From Thermohalobaculum sp039033215 (GTDB lineage Bacteria; Pseudomonadota; Alphaproteobacteria; Rhodobacterales; Rhodobacteraceae), in the NCBI GenBank assembly GCA_039033215.1, contig JBCCDA010000011.1, forward strand, positions 1 through 64,000: 64,000 bases of DNA, read 5' to 3'. How positions within the stretch are numbered: the stretch's first letter is position 1; every line of letters starts with the position of its first letter. This document shows positions 27,399 through 35,967 of this stretch, in pieces. A program made the position numbers and the translations under genes. The notes beneath the pieces are model-generated. The model worked only from the letters and a program-made list of their open reading frames with translations. It was not told the origin of the DNA and did no database searches.

Positions 27399-28389
27399 GG
27401 GCAAGTCGCGCAATCGCGTCGAAGGGCTCTTGCAGGCCGTTCTGCCAAACGGTTAACGGGCCAAAAGCCTCTCTACCGTGCGGTGTTGACCAGTCGGTTT
27501 CCGGAACCTCTGGCACGATCCCGTGCGGATTGTTGTCGGTGTCGTTGAGAAAGTAGCCCTGCAGGTTGGCCCTAAAGTTGACCGTTCTTGCAACGCCAGG
27601 CCAAGTATACACGTCGCGGGCGTAGGCCCAGAGTGCGGGGTAGTCGACAAGCCGTCGTCGCGTGCACCGAAACAGCGGAACATAGACGGCATCGAAACGC
27701 ACAAGCGTTGCGAACAGGAACAAGTCGGCTTCGGTGACCTGCGCACCGAACAGGCATCTTTGATGTGTCAAGACGTCCTCAAGCCGGTCGAGCGTCGCGT
27801 AGACGTCCGCAACTGCGGCCCGGTAGGCCTCCTGCGACGTGGAAAACCCTGCACGGTAGACTGCGTTCGCAAGCCCATCGTAGTTGCGAGCATTCAACGC
27901 GTCGATCTCGCTGGCTTGTTCATCGGGAGCAAGGCGCCAATCGGGTCCCAGCATGTCCAACGCGCGCGCTATCGTTGCACTGTCGTTTGACAGGATCACC
28001 TGCGCGTCAGCATCCCAAAGCAGCGGTACGGTCGCGCGGCCCGTGTAGCGCGCATCGGTCGCGCGATAGAGCTGGTGGACGTGGCGGACCGGCGCGACCC
28101 CGACATTCGGCGGGTTTGCGCCTGTCACCGCATATCCCTCCACCCGGGGCCCGCCAGCAACCGTCAACGGAATGCTCCGCAGGTCCTTCACGGCGCGGGT
28201 GAGCGTTGCGCGATGTGACCAAGGGCAACTCAACGACGCAACAAGGAGGGGCGTCGGCTTCTCGCTGAACCGCTTCGCCAGACGTGCGGCGGGCAGGGCG
28301 GGAAGAGCTGACGGCTCCCGCCTGAAAGCACCATCGTCTTGGGTTCGATCGATATCCGTGTGCCAGACGCCGTTGATAAGCATTCCCAT
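27388..28389 (-). CDS. Glutathionyl-hydroquinone reductase (Xi-class GST)
   Basis: A 333-residue Xi-class glutathione transferase, which removes glutathione from glutathionyl-hydroquinones and keeps quinone-derived compounds reduced. The catalytic cysteine sits in SCPWSHR (about residue 54), the family CPWAHR motif. LSNDSATIARAL and the C-terminal helical region with FLFATLVRFDAVYVPLF fit. RBS AGGAGG precedes the ATG at 28389. It heads a three-gene set with an EamA and a LysE exporter, suggesting detoxification plus export. Divergent from a LysR gene. Confidence 0.93.
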   Translation of the reverse strand: MGMLINGVWHTDIDRTQDDGAFRREPSALPALPAARLAKRFSEKPTPLLVASLSCPWSHRATLTRAVKDLRSIPLTVAGGPRVEGYAVTGANPPNVGVAPVRHVHQLYRATDARYTGRATVPLLWDADAQVILSNDSATIARALDMLGPDWRLAPDEQASEIDALNARNYDGLANAVYRAGFSTSQEAYRAAVADVYATLDRLEDVLTHQRCLFGAQVTEADLFLFATLVRFDAVYVPLFRCTRRRLVDYPALWAYARDVYTWPGVARTVNFRANLQGYFLNDTDNNPHGIVPEVPETDWSTPHGREAFGPLTVWQNGLQEPFDAIARLAHAG

Positions 28390-28446
28390 AGCGTTTCCTC
28401 CTGCAACGCTAGGCTAACGCGGCCTGCAGAGGATATCTGTTCTCAA

Positions 28447-29400
28447 ATGAAGGCGTTTCGGTCTAACATCGTCACCATGCGTGACCTGCCTCTCACTCTG
28501 CTGCGCGCGCTGGCGGCGGTCTATGACACCGGGGGCATTCGGCCTGCCGGGCGGCGCTTGGGGGTTCAGCATTCGGCCATCAGCCGCGCCCTGCGCGATC
28601 TGGAAGCCTGGCTGGGGATCCCGATATTCGAGAAGCGGGATGGCCAACGAACACTGGCGTTCACCGCAGAGGGTGCATCCTTGGGCAAGGCAGCTCTGAT
28701 GGCGCTGTTGGAGCTGGACAACGCTGTTCAAAAGACGCGTGAGGGGTCCAACGCAAACTCGGTGACCATCGCGACAACGCCGTCTTTCGCCATGCGCTGG
28801 CTATTGCCGCGGCTACCGATGTTGACCGAGACGCTTCCGAAGACTGAAGTGTCCATCATCGTCGATCAGGCACGCAAGAGCCCCGTCGCATCGGGGGCCG
28901 ATCTGAACATCCGTATGGGATCTCGACCGACCGACGCGCCAGATCCACTCCCGCTCATGGACGAACAGGTCTTCCCGGTCATCGCGCCGCGACTCTGGGA
29001 GAAGCTTGGCAAGCCATCAAAGGTTTCTGACCTCCAAGGCCTCCCTCTCCTCCACGATCGCGATCCTGCAACGTCCTGGGCGACATGGCGGGTGAAGATG
29101 GGGCCGGGGCAGCTAGATGTGCGCCGCGGTCCGCGTCTTACCTCGTCGGACCTGATCCTGCGTGCAGCGGAACAAGGCCAGGGCGTTGCGCTGGCGCGCG
29201 GGCGACTGGCGAAAGATAGCCTGGATGATGGCACACTTGTCCGCCCATTCGGGGACGCCGAGATCGATCTCGGCACCAACTACTGGATCATCACCAACCC
29301 TGACACCGGCGCTCGGCGCGTGGTGCGGGCGGTGATCGAATGGCTGCTGGCGGAGGCGGAACAGTGCGATCGAGTGACCACGGTAGCGAACTCTCATTGA
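28447..29400 (+). CDS. LysR-family regulator
   Basis: A 317-residue LysR-type protein: helix-turn-helix at about residues 15-60 (LLRALAAVYDTGGIRPAGRRL, SAISRALRDLEAWLG) and an effector-binding domain with SPVASGADLNIRMG. The start is uncertain: ATG at 28447 or ATG at 28477 (MRDLPLTLL), neither with a strong ribosome-binding site. It is divergent from the hydroquinone reductase-exporter set and is its likely regulator. Confidence 0.88.
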   Translation: MKAFRSNIVTMRDLPLTLLRALAAVYDTGGIRPAGRRLGVQHSAISRALRDLEAWLGIPIFEKRDGQRTLAFTAEGASLGKAALMALLELDNAVQKTREGSNANSVTIATTPSFAMRWLLPRLPMLTETLPKTEVSIIVDQARKSPVASGADLNIRMGSRPTDAPDPLPLMDEQVFPVIAPRLWEKLGKPSKVSDLQGLPLLHDRDPATSWATWRVKMGPGQLDVRRGPRLTSSDLILRAAEQGQGVALARGRLAKDSLDDGTLVRPFGDAEIDLGTNYWIITNPDTGARRVVRAVIEWLLAEAEQCDRVTTVANSH

Positions 29401-29560
29401 GCAGATCAATGCAGTGAGCGATTGGACTGCCCTACCGGACCGGTGAATTCTTGGCGAAGTACCGATGGCCCCTATGCGCCCAGGCTATCGTGAAACTTCG
29501 GCTTGGCACGAACCGAGACGGGATCAAGCACATCTCAATGCGCCTGGAAACCGATCAGGT

Positions 29561-30469
29561 TCAGGTGGGAACGGCACCAACTGTGACGGGTGCGATAGTG
29601 TCCCTGATGTAGTCCCGCATGTCGATCATCGCCTTGCCGGAAGCGTGACCCTTGGCGGTGATCATGGCAATCTGGCAATGGATCGCCGGGACAAACGGGC
29701 GCCAGATGACACCGTCGGAGAGGTTTGCCTTTCCGTTCAGCGGATCGACGATTGCGATCGAATGCCGTTCTGCAACGAGGTTCCGTGCAATCGCGAAGAA
29801 GTAGCTCTTTGCGCTCAGTTGCGCCGGCGTATTGGTCTCGGAGAGCAGCGCGTCGAGGGAGCGGTCGACTTCGTGTTCGCCCGTGATGCCGATGATCGAG
29901 CACCCATGCAGATCCTGCGGGGTAATCTGCGAGCGCGCGGCAAGCGGATGGTCGGCACGCATGATACAAACGCATTCCATCTCGAAGATCTCGGCCTCCA
30001 GACCTGCGACCGGGACGGGCGTGTCGATCATCCCGATATCAATCTGGCGACCGCTGACCCACGAGGCGATCTGTCTGGAGCTATGGACCCGGATGTCGGC
30101 ATGAATGTTCGGGTTCTTCTGCTGGAACGCAGCGACGATACCGGGCAGCACGTTGATCGCGAGCACCCCGTTTGTCGCTATGCTGATCCCGCCCACGGCC
30201 CCGGACAGGATATCCGCCGCCCGTTGTTCAATCCGGCCCATCGCGCGGAGACCCTGTTCCACCTCTGGATGCAGGTGCAGGGCCTCACTGGTTGGCACAA
30301 AGAACCCTCGGTCACGGTGGAAGAGCCGGAATCCAAGCGTAGTCTCCAGCTTGCTGAGCGCGATGCTGACTGCCGGTTGCGAGAGGTTCAGACGCTCGGC
30401 GGCTCGCGAGACAGAGCCCGCTTCGATCAGCGCGTTGAAGACCTGCAGATGCCGGATCGTTAGCCGCAT
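29561..30469 (-). CDS. LysR-family regulator
   Basis: A 302-residue LysR-type regulator: helix-turn-helix (LQVFNALIEAGSVSRAAERL, LSQPAVSIALSKLE) then an effector domain from about residue 90 with ATNGVLAINVLPGIVAAF. It is divergent from the FAD oxidoreductase and ABC transporter genes across 98 bases that include an AT-rich palindrome, the classic arrangement for a LysR regulator of that locus. It is convergent with the preceding LysR gene; the 160-base gap holds nothing evident. Confidence 0.92.
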   Translation of the reverse strand: MRLTIRHLQVFNALIEAGSVSRAAERLNLSQPAVSIALSKLETTLGFRLFHRDRGFFVPTSEALHLHPEVEQGLRAMGRIEQRAADILSGAVGGISIATNGVLAINVLPGIVAAFQQKNPNIHADIRVHSSRQIASWVSGRQIDIGMIDTPVPVAGLEAEIFEMECVCIMRADHPLAARSQITPQDLHGCSIIGITGEHEVDRSLDALLSETNTPAQLSAKSYFFAIARNLVAERHSIAIVDPLNGKANLSDGVIWRPFVPAIHCQIAMITAKGHASGKAMIDMRDYIRDTIAPVTVGAVPT

Positions 30470-30520
30470 GGCCGCGCTTCCTGGATCCTTGGTATAAAGA
30501 AATCGAATACGAAATTAATC

Positions 30521-30533
30521 GCAATTAAATTGC
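30521..30533. promoter_or_regulatory. Candidate LysR operator palindrome
   Basis: GCAATTAAATTGC is a perfect 13-bp palindrome around a central A, placed mid-way between the divergent LysR and FAD oxidoreductase genes and 35 bases before the latter. It fits the T-N11-A form of LysR boxes. No binding evidence exists. Confidence 0.5.
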
Positions 30534-30567
30534 TGTAATGCGGGGCAGCTCGTAGCGTCAAGTGGGG

Positions 30568-31962
30568 ATGGGGCTCAGGGGGGCCGCAGCTTATCTCGAA
30601 GAGGTGTCTCGTTTGGGCGCAGAGGCAAAGAAGGCCGCTTGGCAACCTGGGCCATTCACGGCTGACTGTCTGCACCGGCCATACTGGCTGGACAACTTGC
30701 CGCCGCCGCCTGCAATCTCAGGCGCTCCTCCTTCCAGCGTCGATGTTGCGATTATTGGGTCGGGCTACACCGGGTTGAACGCCGCGATTGCGGCAGCGCG
30801 CGGTGGCCGGTCGACCCTGGTTCTTGATGCCGAAGACCCAGGCTGGGGCTGTAGCACGCGCAATGGTGGGCAGGTGAGCACTAGTGTTAAGCCCTCGCTT
30901 GCTCATCTGACGCGGCGGTTCGGCCCAGAACGCGCCAAAGCGATCCGAACCGAAGGCGAGCAGGCGCTGGATTGGTTGGATGCGTTCATCGCCGAGGAGT
31001 TGATCGACTGCGACTTCAGGCGCGCCGGGCGCTTCCATGCAGCCCACACACCGGCGCACTACGAAGAGATCTGCGGTCTCGCGAAAGAGATGGTGCATAC
31101 CGAAAACGTCGAGGCGCATGCTGTACCGCGCTCCGAGCAACGGCGGGAACTGGGATCGGACGTCTATCACGGCGGCGTCGTCTTCCCCCGTCATGCCGCA
31201 CTTGATCCCGGCAAGTATCACCGCGGTTTGCTCAAGGTCGCATTGGAAGCCGGCTCCGAGGTCGTCGGACAGTGCCCAGTGTCCGCTGTGCTTCAGGACC
31301 ATGACGGGTTCTTGCTGAAGACATCCAAGGGCGACGTGCGGGCACGTGATGTGATCATTGCCACAAACGGATACACGTCCGGGCTCACGCCTTGGCTGCA
31401 GCGCCGCGTCTTGCCGATCGGGAGCTACGTGATTGCCACCGAACCGCTTCCGTCGGCGCTGATGGATGAGCTGTTCCCCACGGACAGAGTCGCCAGCGAC
31501 ACCTGCAAGGTTGTCTACTATTACCGGCCATCGCCCGACCGGACCCGCGTGCTGTTCGGCGGACGCGTCTCGGCGCGCGAGACTGACACGGTCGTCAGCG
31601 GAGCAAAGCTATATGCGGATATGTGCCGGATCTTCCCTCAGTTGACGGACTACCGGGTTTCGCACTCTTGGATGGGTTTTGTTGCGTACACTTTCGATCA
31701 GCTCGCACATATCGGCACCCACGACGGCGTGCGTTATGCGATGGGGTACTGCGGGTCTGGTGTCTCGATGGCAAGCTATCTGGGGATGCGGCTGGGTCAA
31801 CAGGTGCTGGGTCTGGCCGAGGGACGCACTGCGTTCGACAACCTCCCGCACCCGACCAGACCCTTCTATCGGGGAAAGCCGTGGTTCTTGCCTGCGGCGG
31901 TTGCTTGGTACCGGCGCAAGGATCGGATCGAATATCAGCGCGCAGCACGGGAGGTGGCGTAG
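30568..31962 (+). CDS. FAD-dependent oxidoreductase, DadA/PuuB type
   Basis: A 464-residue DAO-family flavoenzyme. The FAD dinucleotide motif GSGYTGLNAAIAAARGG follows a 60-residue leader typical of gamma-glutamylputrescine oxidase-like (PuuB/OrdL) proteins, and NGGQVSTSVKPS, ATNGYTSGL and YAMGYCGSGVSMA are in the expected order. Members oxidise amines or amino acids with release of hydrogen peroxide or transfer to quinone. ATG at 30568 is chosen; GTG at 30562 is possible. Together with the downstream polyamine-type importer it suggests use of an amine compound, though the substrate is not determined. Confidence 0.88.
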   Translation: MGLRGAAAYLEEVSRLGAEAKKAAWQPGPFTADCLHRPYWLDNLPPPPAISGAPPSSVDVAIIGSGYTGLNAAIAAARGGRSTLVLDAEDPGWGCSTRNGGQVSTSVKPSLAHLTRRFGPERAKAIRTEGEQALDWLDAFIAEELIDCDFRRAGRFHAAHTPAHYEEICGLAKEMVHTENVEAHAVPRSEQRRELGSDVYHGGVVFPRHAALDPGKYHRGLLKVALEAGSEVVGQCPVSAVLQDHDGFLLKTSKGDVRARDVIIATNGYTSGLTPWLQRRVLPIGSYVIATEPLPSALMDELFPTDRVASDTCKVVYYYRPSPDRTRVLFGGRVSARETDTVVSGAKLYADMCRIFPQLTDYRVSHSWMGFVAYTFDQLAHIGTHDGVRYAMGYCGSGVSMASYLGMRLGQQVLGLAEGRTAFDNLPHPTRPFYRGKPWFLPAAVAWYRRKDRIEYQRAAREVA

Positions 31963-32062
31963 AGTGAAGACCGGGCTGCGGTCGCCGCGCGGTCTGGGAC
32001 GACGACATGGCGGGGACGGGGCACTCTGAAGGGTGGCGCCGCGCACAACACGGAGGACAGAC

Positions 32063-33103
32063 ATGAAACACTTGATTGGGCTGACACTAGCCGCAGGACT
32101 TACGTCCATGGCAGCATTTGCCGCGGACAAGACCGTGACCATCGCCTCATGGGGCGGATCGTATCAGGAAGCGCAGAGCAAAGCGCTGTTCGAGCCCGCG
32201 TCCGAGGCAACTGGTGTTGTCGTCAAGCAGGAAACCTATGGCGGCATGTCGGATGTCCGGCTGCAGGTGTCGTCGGGGGCGGTCACACTCGACATCGTGT
32301 CCAGCGGGTCCGGGTCGGCGGCGCGAGCTGCCGCTGAAGGCCTTTTGGAGAAACTGGACTATTCCATCATCGATGTCTCCGAGTTCTATCCGACGCTCAA
32401 GACGGACTACTGCGTCGGCGGCGACGTGTTCTCGACCGTCTTTGCCTACAACACCGAGACTTTCCCGAGTGACGGACCGCAAACCTGGGCCGACTTTTGG
32501 GACGTTGAAAAGTTCCCCGGAACGCGGGCCTACCGTTCAAAGGTTGCCGGAGCACTTGAGCCTGCGTTGATGGCGGATGGCGTTGCTCCGGAGGATGTCT
32601 ACACGGTCCTCGACAGCGAGGAAGGCATCGAGCGTGCACTGAACAAGATCCGCGAGCTCAAGCCCAATATCGCGGTCTTCTGGTCATCCGGCGCTCAACA
32701 CGCCCAGCTCATGAAGGACGGCGAGGTTGACATGACCACCGGCTGGAATGGCCGCTTTGACAACGCAAAGAAGGATGGCGCCAAAGTCTCCTACAGCTTT
32801 AACCAGGCGCTGTTGGACTATGACTGCTTCGCGATCCCAAAGGGTGCACCGAACAAAGATGTCGCCATGGCATTCCTAGCCGAGATCTCGAAGGCCGAAT
32901 ACCAGGACGATCTCCCCAAGTTCATCACCTACGGGCCGACGAACAAGGCAGCCTACGAGACCGGTGCAATTGACGCGGCGACGGCAGCGGCATTGCCCTC
33001 GTCGCCAGAGAATGCCGCGCTGCAGCTCCCTGTTTCGCTGGACTGGTACGCCAAGTGGGAAACCATTGCGGACGAGATGTATCAGGAAATGCTGACCGAG
33101 TGA
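32063..33103 (+). CDS. ABC transporter substrate-binding protein, PotD-like
   Basis: A 346-residue periplasmic protein with a signal peptide ending AAFAADK. The mature start TVTIASWGGSYQEAQSKALFEP is typical of spermidine/putrescine and related (family 1) binders, and WADFWDVEKFPGTRAYR is a family landmark. It is the first gene of a four-gene importer with a good GGAGG site. A strong hairpin follows its stop and may keep its transcript more abundant than that of the membrane genes. Confidence 0.93.
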   Translation: MKHLIGLTLAAGLTSMAAFAADKTVTIASWGGSYQEAQSKALFEPASEATGVVVKQETYGGMSDVRLQVSSGAVTLDIVSSGSGSAARAAAEGLLEKLDYSIIDVSEFYPTLKTDYCVGGDVFSTVFAYNTETFPSDGPQTWADFWDVEKFPGTRAYRSKVAGALEPALMADGVAPEDVYTVLDSEEGIERALNKIRELKPNIAVFWSSGAQHAQLMKDGEVDMTTGWNGRFDNAKKDGAKVSYSFNQALLDYDCFAIPKGAPNKDVAMAFLAEISKAEYQDDLPKFITYGPTNKAAYETGAIDAATAAALPSSPENAALQLPVSLDWYAKWETIADEMYQEMLTE

Positions 33104-33123
33104 TCGGAAGAGCAATCGACCAC

Positions 33124-33150
33124 GCCACAGGCCGAACCCTGGCCTGTGGC
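33124..33150 (+). other. Intercistronic hairpin after the binding-protein gene
   Basis: GCCACAGGCC and GGCCTGTGGC form a perfect 10-bp stem with a seven-base loop. It sits 20 bases after the binding-protein stop, has no T-run, and probably protects or partly ends the upstream message. Confidence 0.7.
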
Positions 33151-33172
33151 ACACTATTTGGGGAACACTGAT

Positions 33173-34264
33173 TTGGCGAATGACACACAAGGCGCCCTGC
33201 CGATCGCTGTTAGGAACGTCACCAAGACGTACGGCAAGGTCTTCGCGCTGGACGATGTGTCGCTGGACGTCGCAAGCGGTGAGTTTCTGACGTTGCTGGG
33301 GCCGTCAGGCTCGGGAAAGACAACCTTGCTGATGGTTCTGGCGGGGTTCACGCGACCCGACCGGGGCAGCCTGAAGTTTGGCGACCACGAGGTCATTCGC
33401 AAACCGCCGCATTTGCGCGATGTGGGCATGGTCTTCCAGAACTACGCCTTATTTCCGCACATGACCGTCGTCGGAAACGTCGGCTATCCACTGCGGATCC
33501 GGAAGACGCCCAAGGCCGAGGCGGCGAAGCGGATCGAACGTGCGTTGGAGACAGTTCAACTCGGCGGATATGGTGACAGGCAGATCAACCAGCTCTCCGG
33601 TGGACAACGCCAGCGCGTGGCGCTTGCCCGGGCCATCGTCTTCGAACCCCGGATCCTGCTGATGGACGAGCCGCTTTCTGCGCTCGACAAGAAGCTCCGG
33701 GACCGGATGCAGATCGAACTTCGTCACCTGCATGAGCAGTTGGGCATGACGACGGTCTACGTGACCCATGATCAGCGCGAAGCGCTGACCATGTCGGACC
33801 GTATCGCGGTGGTGAACCATGGCCGGATCATGCAGCTGGCAACACCTCAGGAGCTGTATGATCAGCCCGCCAACCGCTTCGTCGCCGACTTCATCGGGGA
33901 TTCCGCTTTCCTTCCAGTCAGGCGCGACGGTGACCAGCTCCACGCCGGTGGAGTAGCCCTGAAACTTTCACGCCCGCTGCCCGCTGCTGAGAACCTTCTA
34001 CTGATGGTGCGGCCGGAGCGGCTGAAACTTGGCGCAACCGGCCACGGCGACGAGAACCTGTTCGACGCTACGGTGTCCGAGATCGTCTACCAGGGCGACA
34101 GCTACCTGCTGTACGCCCGTCTGACCGTTGGGGATGGGGCCGAGATAAGCCTGCGCGGCGCGGTCAGGGACGGCACCGTGTCAGGCCTGCCCAAGGCTGG
34201 CGAACCGGTCCGCCTGGCACTTTCCGCAGCCGACACCCTGATCATCTCGGGCGACGACGCATGA
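33173..34264 (+). CDS. ABC transporter ATP-binding protein, PotA-like
   Basis: A 363-residue ATPase of a polyamine-type importer. Walker A GPSGSGKTT, Q-loop MVFQNYALFPHMTV, signature LSGGQRQR, Walker B LLMDEPLSALD and the switch histidine VTHDQREAL are all present. A C-terminal TOBE domain (about 280-360) is the regulatory part. No ATG exists in the right place: a GTG at 33146 lies inside a hairpin, so TTG at 33173, preceded by GGGGAA, is proposed. Its stop overlaps the permease start (ATGA). Confidence 0.93.
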   Translation: MANDTQGALPIAVRNVTKTYGKVFALDDVSLDVASGEFLTLLGPSGSGKTTLLMVLAGFTRPDRGSLKFGDHEVIRKPPHLRDVGMVFQNYALFPHMTVVGNVGYPLRIRKTPKAEAAKRIERALETVQLGGYGDRQINQLSGGQRQRVALARAIVFEPRILLMDEPLSALDKKLRDRMQIELRHLHEQLGMTTVYVTHDQREALTMSDRIAVVNHGRIMQLATPQELYDQPANRFVADFIGDSAFLPVRRDGDQLHAGGVALKLSRPLPAAENLLLMVRPERLKLGATGHGDENLFDATVSEIVYQGDSYLLYARLTVGDGAEISLRGAVRDGTVSGLPKAGEPVRLALSAADTLIISGDDA

Positions 34265-35148
34265 CCGCGCTGGTCCATGACAATGCGGCCGGCCTAAGAC
34301 GCGATAGGCAGATCGAGCGCCTGAAGCTGTTCGGCCTCAGTTCGCCAGCCATCCTGTTGGTCCTCGTGATCCTCGTCGTCCCCGTGGGTTGGCTCTTCTA
34401 CCTGTCGTTCATTGGGGCCGACGGCAGCTTCTCGCTTGAAAACTACGAGCGGATGATCGCGCGCAAGTCGTATACCCGGATCTTCATCACGACGTTCCAA
34501 GTGAGCGTCCTGACGACCGGTCTGTGCATTCTGATCGGCTACCCGCTGGCCTACTTCATGTCGCAACTGCCACGGCACTGGGCGAACCTGTGCCTGATCA
34601 CGGTGCTGCTGCCCTTCTGGACGTCTCTGCTGGTCCGGACCTATGCGTGGCTGGTGCTGCTGCAGAAACGAGGGCTGGTCAACGATTGGGCGATCTCGGC
34701 GGGGCTGTGGGAAGAGCCGATCAAGATGGTCCACAACATGACGGGCACCCTGATCGGCATGGTCCACATCATGCTGCCGTTCCTGATTCTGCCGGTCTAC
34801 AACGCCATGTGCGCGATTGATCGTGACTATATGAAAGCGGCCTCGAACCTTGGCGCGAGCCCGCGTAGAGCATTCTGGACCGTGTTCTTCCCGCTGACGA
34901 CGCCTGGCCTCTTCGCTGGTTCGCTGATGGTTTTTGTCCTGTGCCTGGGGTTCTTCGTGACTCCCGCAGTTTTGGGCGGCGGCCGGGTCATCATGGTGTC
35001 GATGAAGATCGTGTCGAACATCGAGCTCTTCGTAAACTGGGGGGCGGCCAGCGCGCTCGGTGTCGTTCTGCTAGTCGTGACGGTCGCGATCCTGTGGTTT
35101 GCGTCTCGCTTCCTGAAGCTCGACAACATCGCAGGAGGCAACCACTGA
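34261..35148 (+). CDS. ABC transporter permease, PotB-like
   Basis: A 295-residue permease with six hydrophobic segments. The EAA loop interacting with the ATPase reads AASNLGASPRRAFWTVFFPLTTPG near residue 200. The second permease starts on its stop codon (TGATG). Function is passage of the ligand delivered by the binding protein. Confidence 0.93.
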   Translation: MTALVHDNAAGLRRDRQIERLKLFGLSSPAILLVLVILVVPVGWLFYLSFIGADGSFSLENYERMIARKSYTRIFITTFQVSVLTTGLCILIGYPLAYFMSQLPRHWANLCLITVLLPFWTSLLVRTYAWLVLLQKRGLVNDWAISAGLWEEPIKMVHNMTGTLIGMVHIMLPFLILPVYNAMCAIDRDYMKAASNLGASPRRAFWTVFFPLTTPGLFAGSLMVFVLCLGFFVTPAVLGGGRVIMVSMKIVSNIELFVNWGAASALGVVLLVVTVAILWFASRFLKLDNIAGGNH

Positions 35149-35966
35149 TGTCCTGGTTCAGCAGTCCTGCCTCCGAAACGCAAGTGACCCATGGTCAGCG
35201 GATCTGGTTGTATCTGTTCTCCGGGATCACGATGATCCTGCTGGTCGTCCCGACCCTTATCGTGGTGCCGATGTCCTTCTCGGCCTCGCAATATCTCGAG
35301 TTCCCGCCCGAGACTTGGTCGCTGCGCTGGTACGACAGCTACTTCAACTCGGATGAATGGATGAACGCCACGGCGACCTCGCTGAAGGCGGCGGTACTGA
35401 CCATGCTGGTCGCAACACCGCTTGGCGTAGTTGCGGCCTATGGGCTGCACACATCCGGCGTCCCATTCGTCCGGGCGGCGTTCGTGCTCCTGATCACACC
35501 GATGATGGTGCCCGTGGTCCTGATCGCCATCGGAGCGTTCTACGCCTATGTCCAGCTTAGCCTAATCTACACATTGTCCGGTCTGGTGCTGGCGCACACG
35601 ATCCTTGCGCTTCCGCTGGTGCTGATCGTCACCGGGTCGGCGCTAAAGAGCTACGACATGAACCAGGAACTTGCGGCACGCAGCCTGGGCGCGCCGCGCT
35701 GGAAGGCGTTTCTGACCGTCACGCTACCACAGATCCGTTTTGCGGTGGTGACATCGGCGCTGCTGTCGTTTCTGACCTCGTTCGATGAAGTCGTGATCGC
35801 GATGTTCATTTCCGGCGGAGACAACCCGACCCTCACGCGGAACATGTTCAACGCACTGCGCGATCAGATCGATCCCACCATCGCCTCGATTTCCACAATC
35901 ATGGTCCTGCTGACCACGTTCCTGATAGTTCTTGCCCAGCTGTTTGGACGGGGCAGCAGCAAGTAA
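35148..35966 (+). CDS. ABC transporter permease, PotC-like
   Basis: A 272-residue partner permease with six membrane segments. The EAA loop is ELAARSLGAPRWKAFLTVTLPQI near residue 165. GGAGG lies ten bases before the ATG, which overlaps the previous stop. The next gene starts two bases after this stop, so importer and enzyme are co-transcribed. Confidence 0.93.
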   Translation: MSWFSSPASETQVTHGQRIWLYLFSGITMILLVVPTLIVVPMSFSASQYLEFPPETWSLRWYDSYFNSDEWMNATATSLKAAVLTMLVATPLGVVAAYGLHTSGVPFVRAAFVLLITPMMVPVVLIAIGAFYAYVQLSLIYTLSGLVLAHTILALPLVLIVTGSALKSYDMNQELAARSLGAPRWKAFLTVTLPQIRFAVVTSALLSFLTSFDEVVIAMFISGGDNPTLTRNMFNALRDQIDPTIASISTIMVLLTTFLIVLAQLFGRGSSK

Positions 35967-35967
35967 C

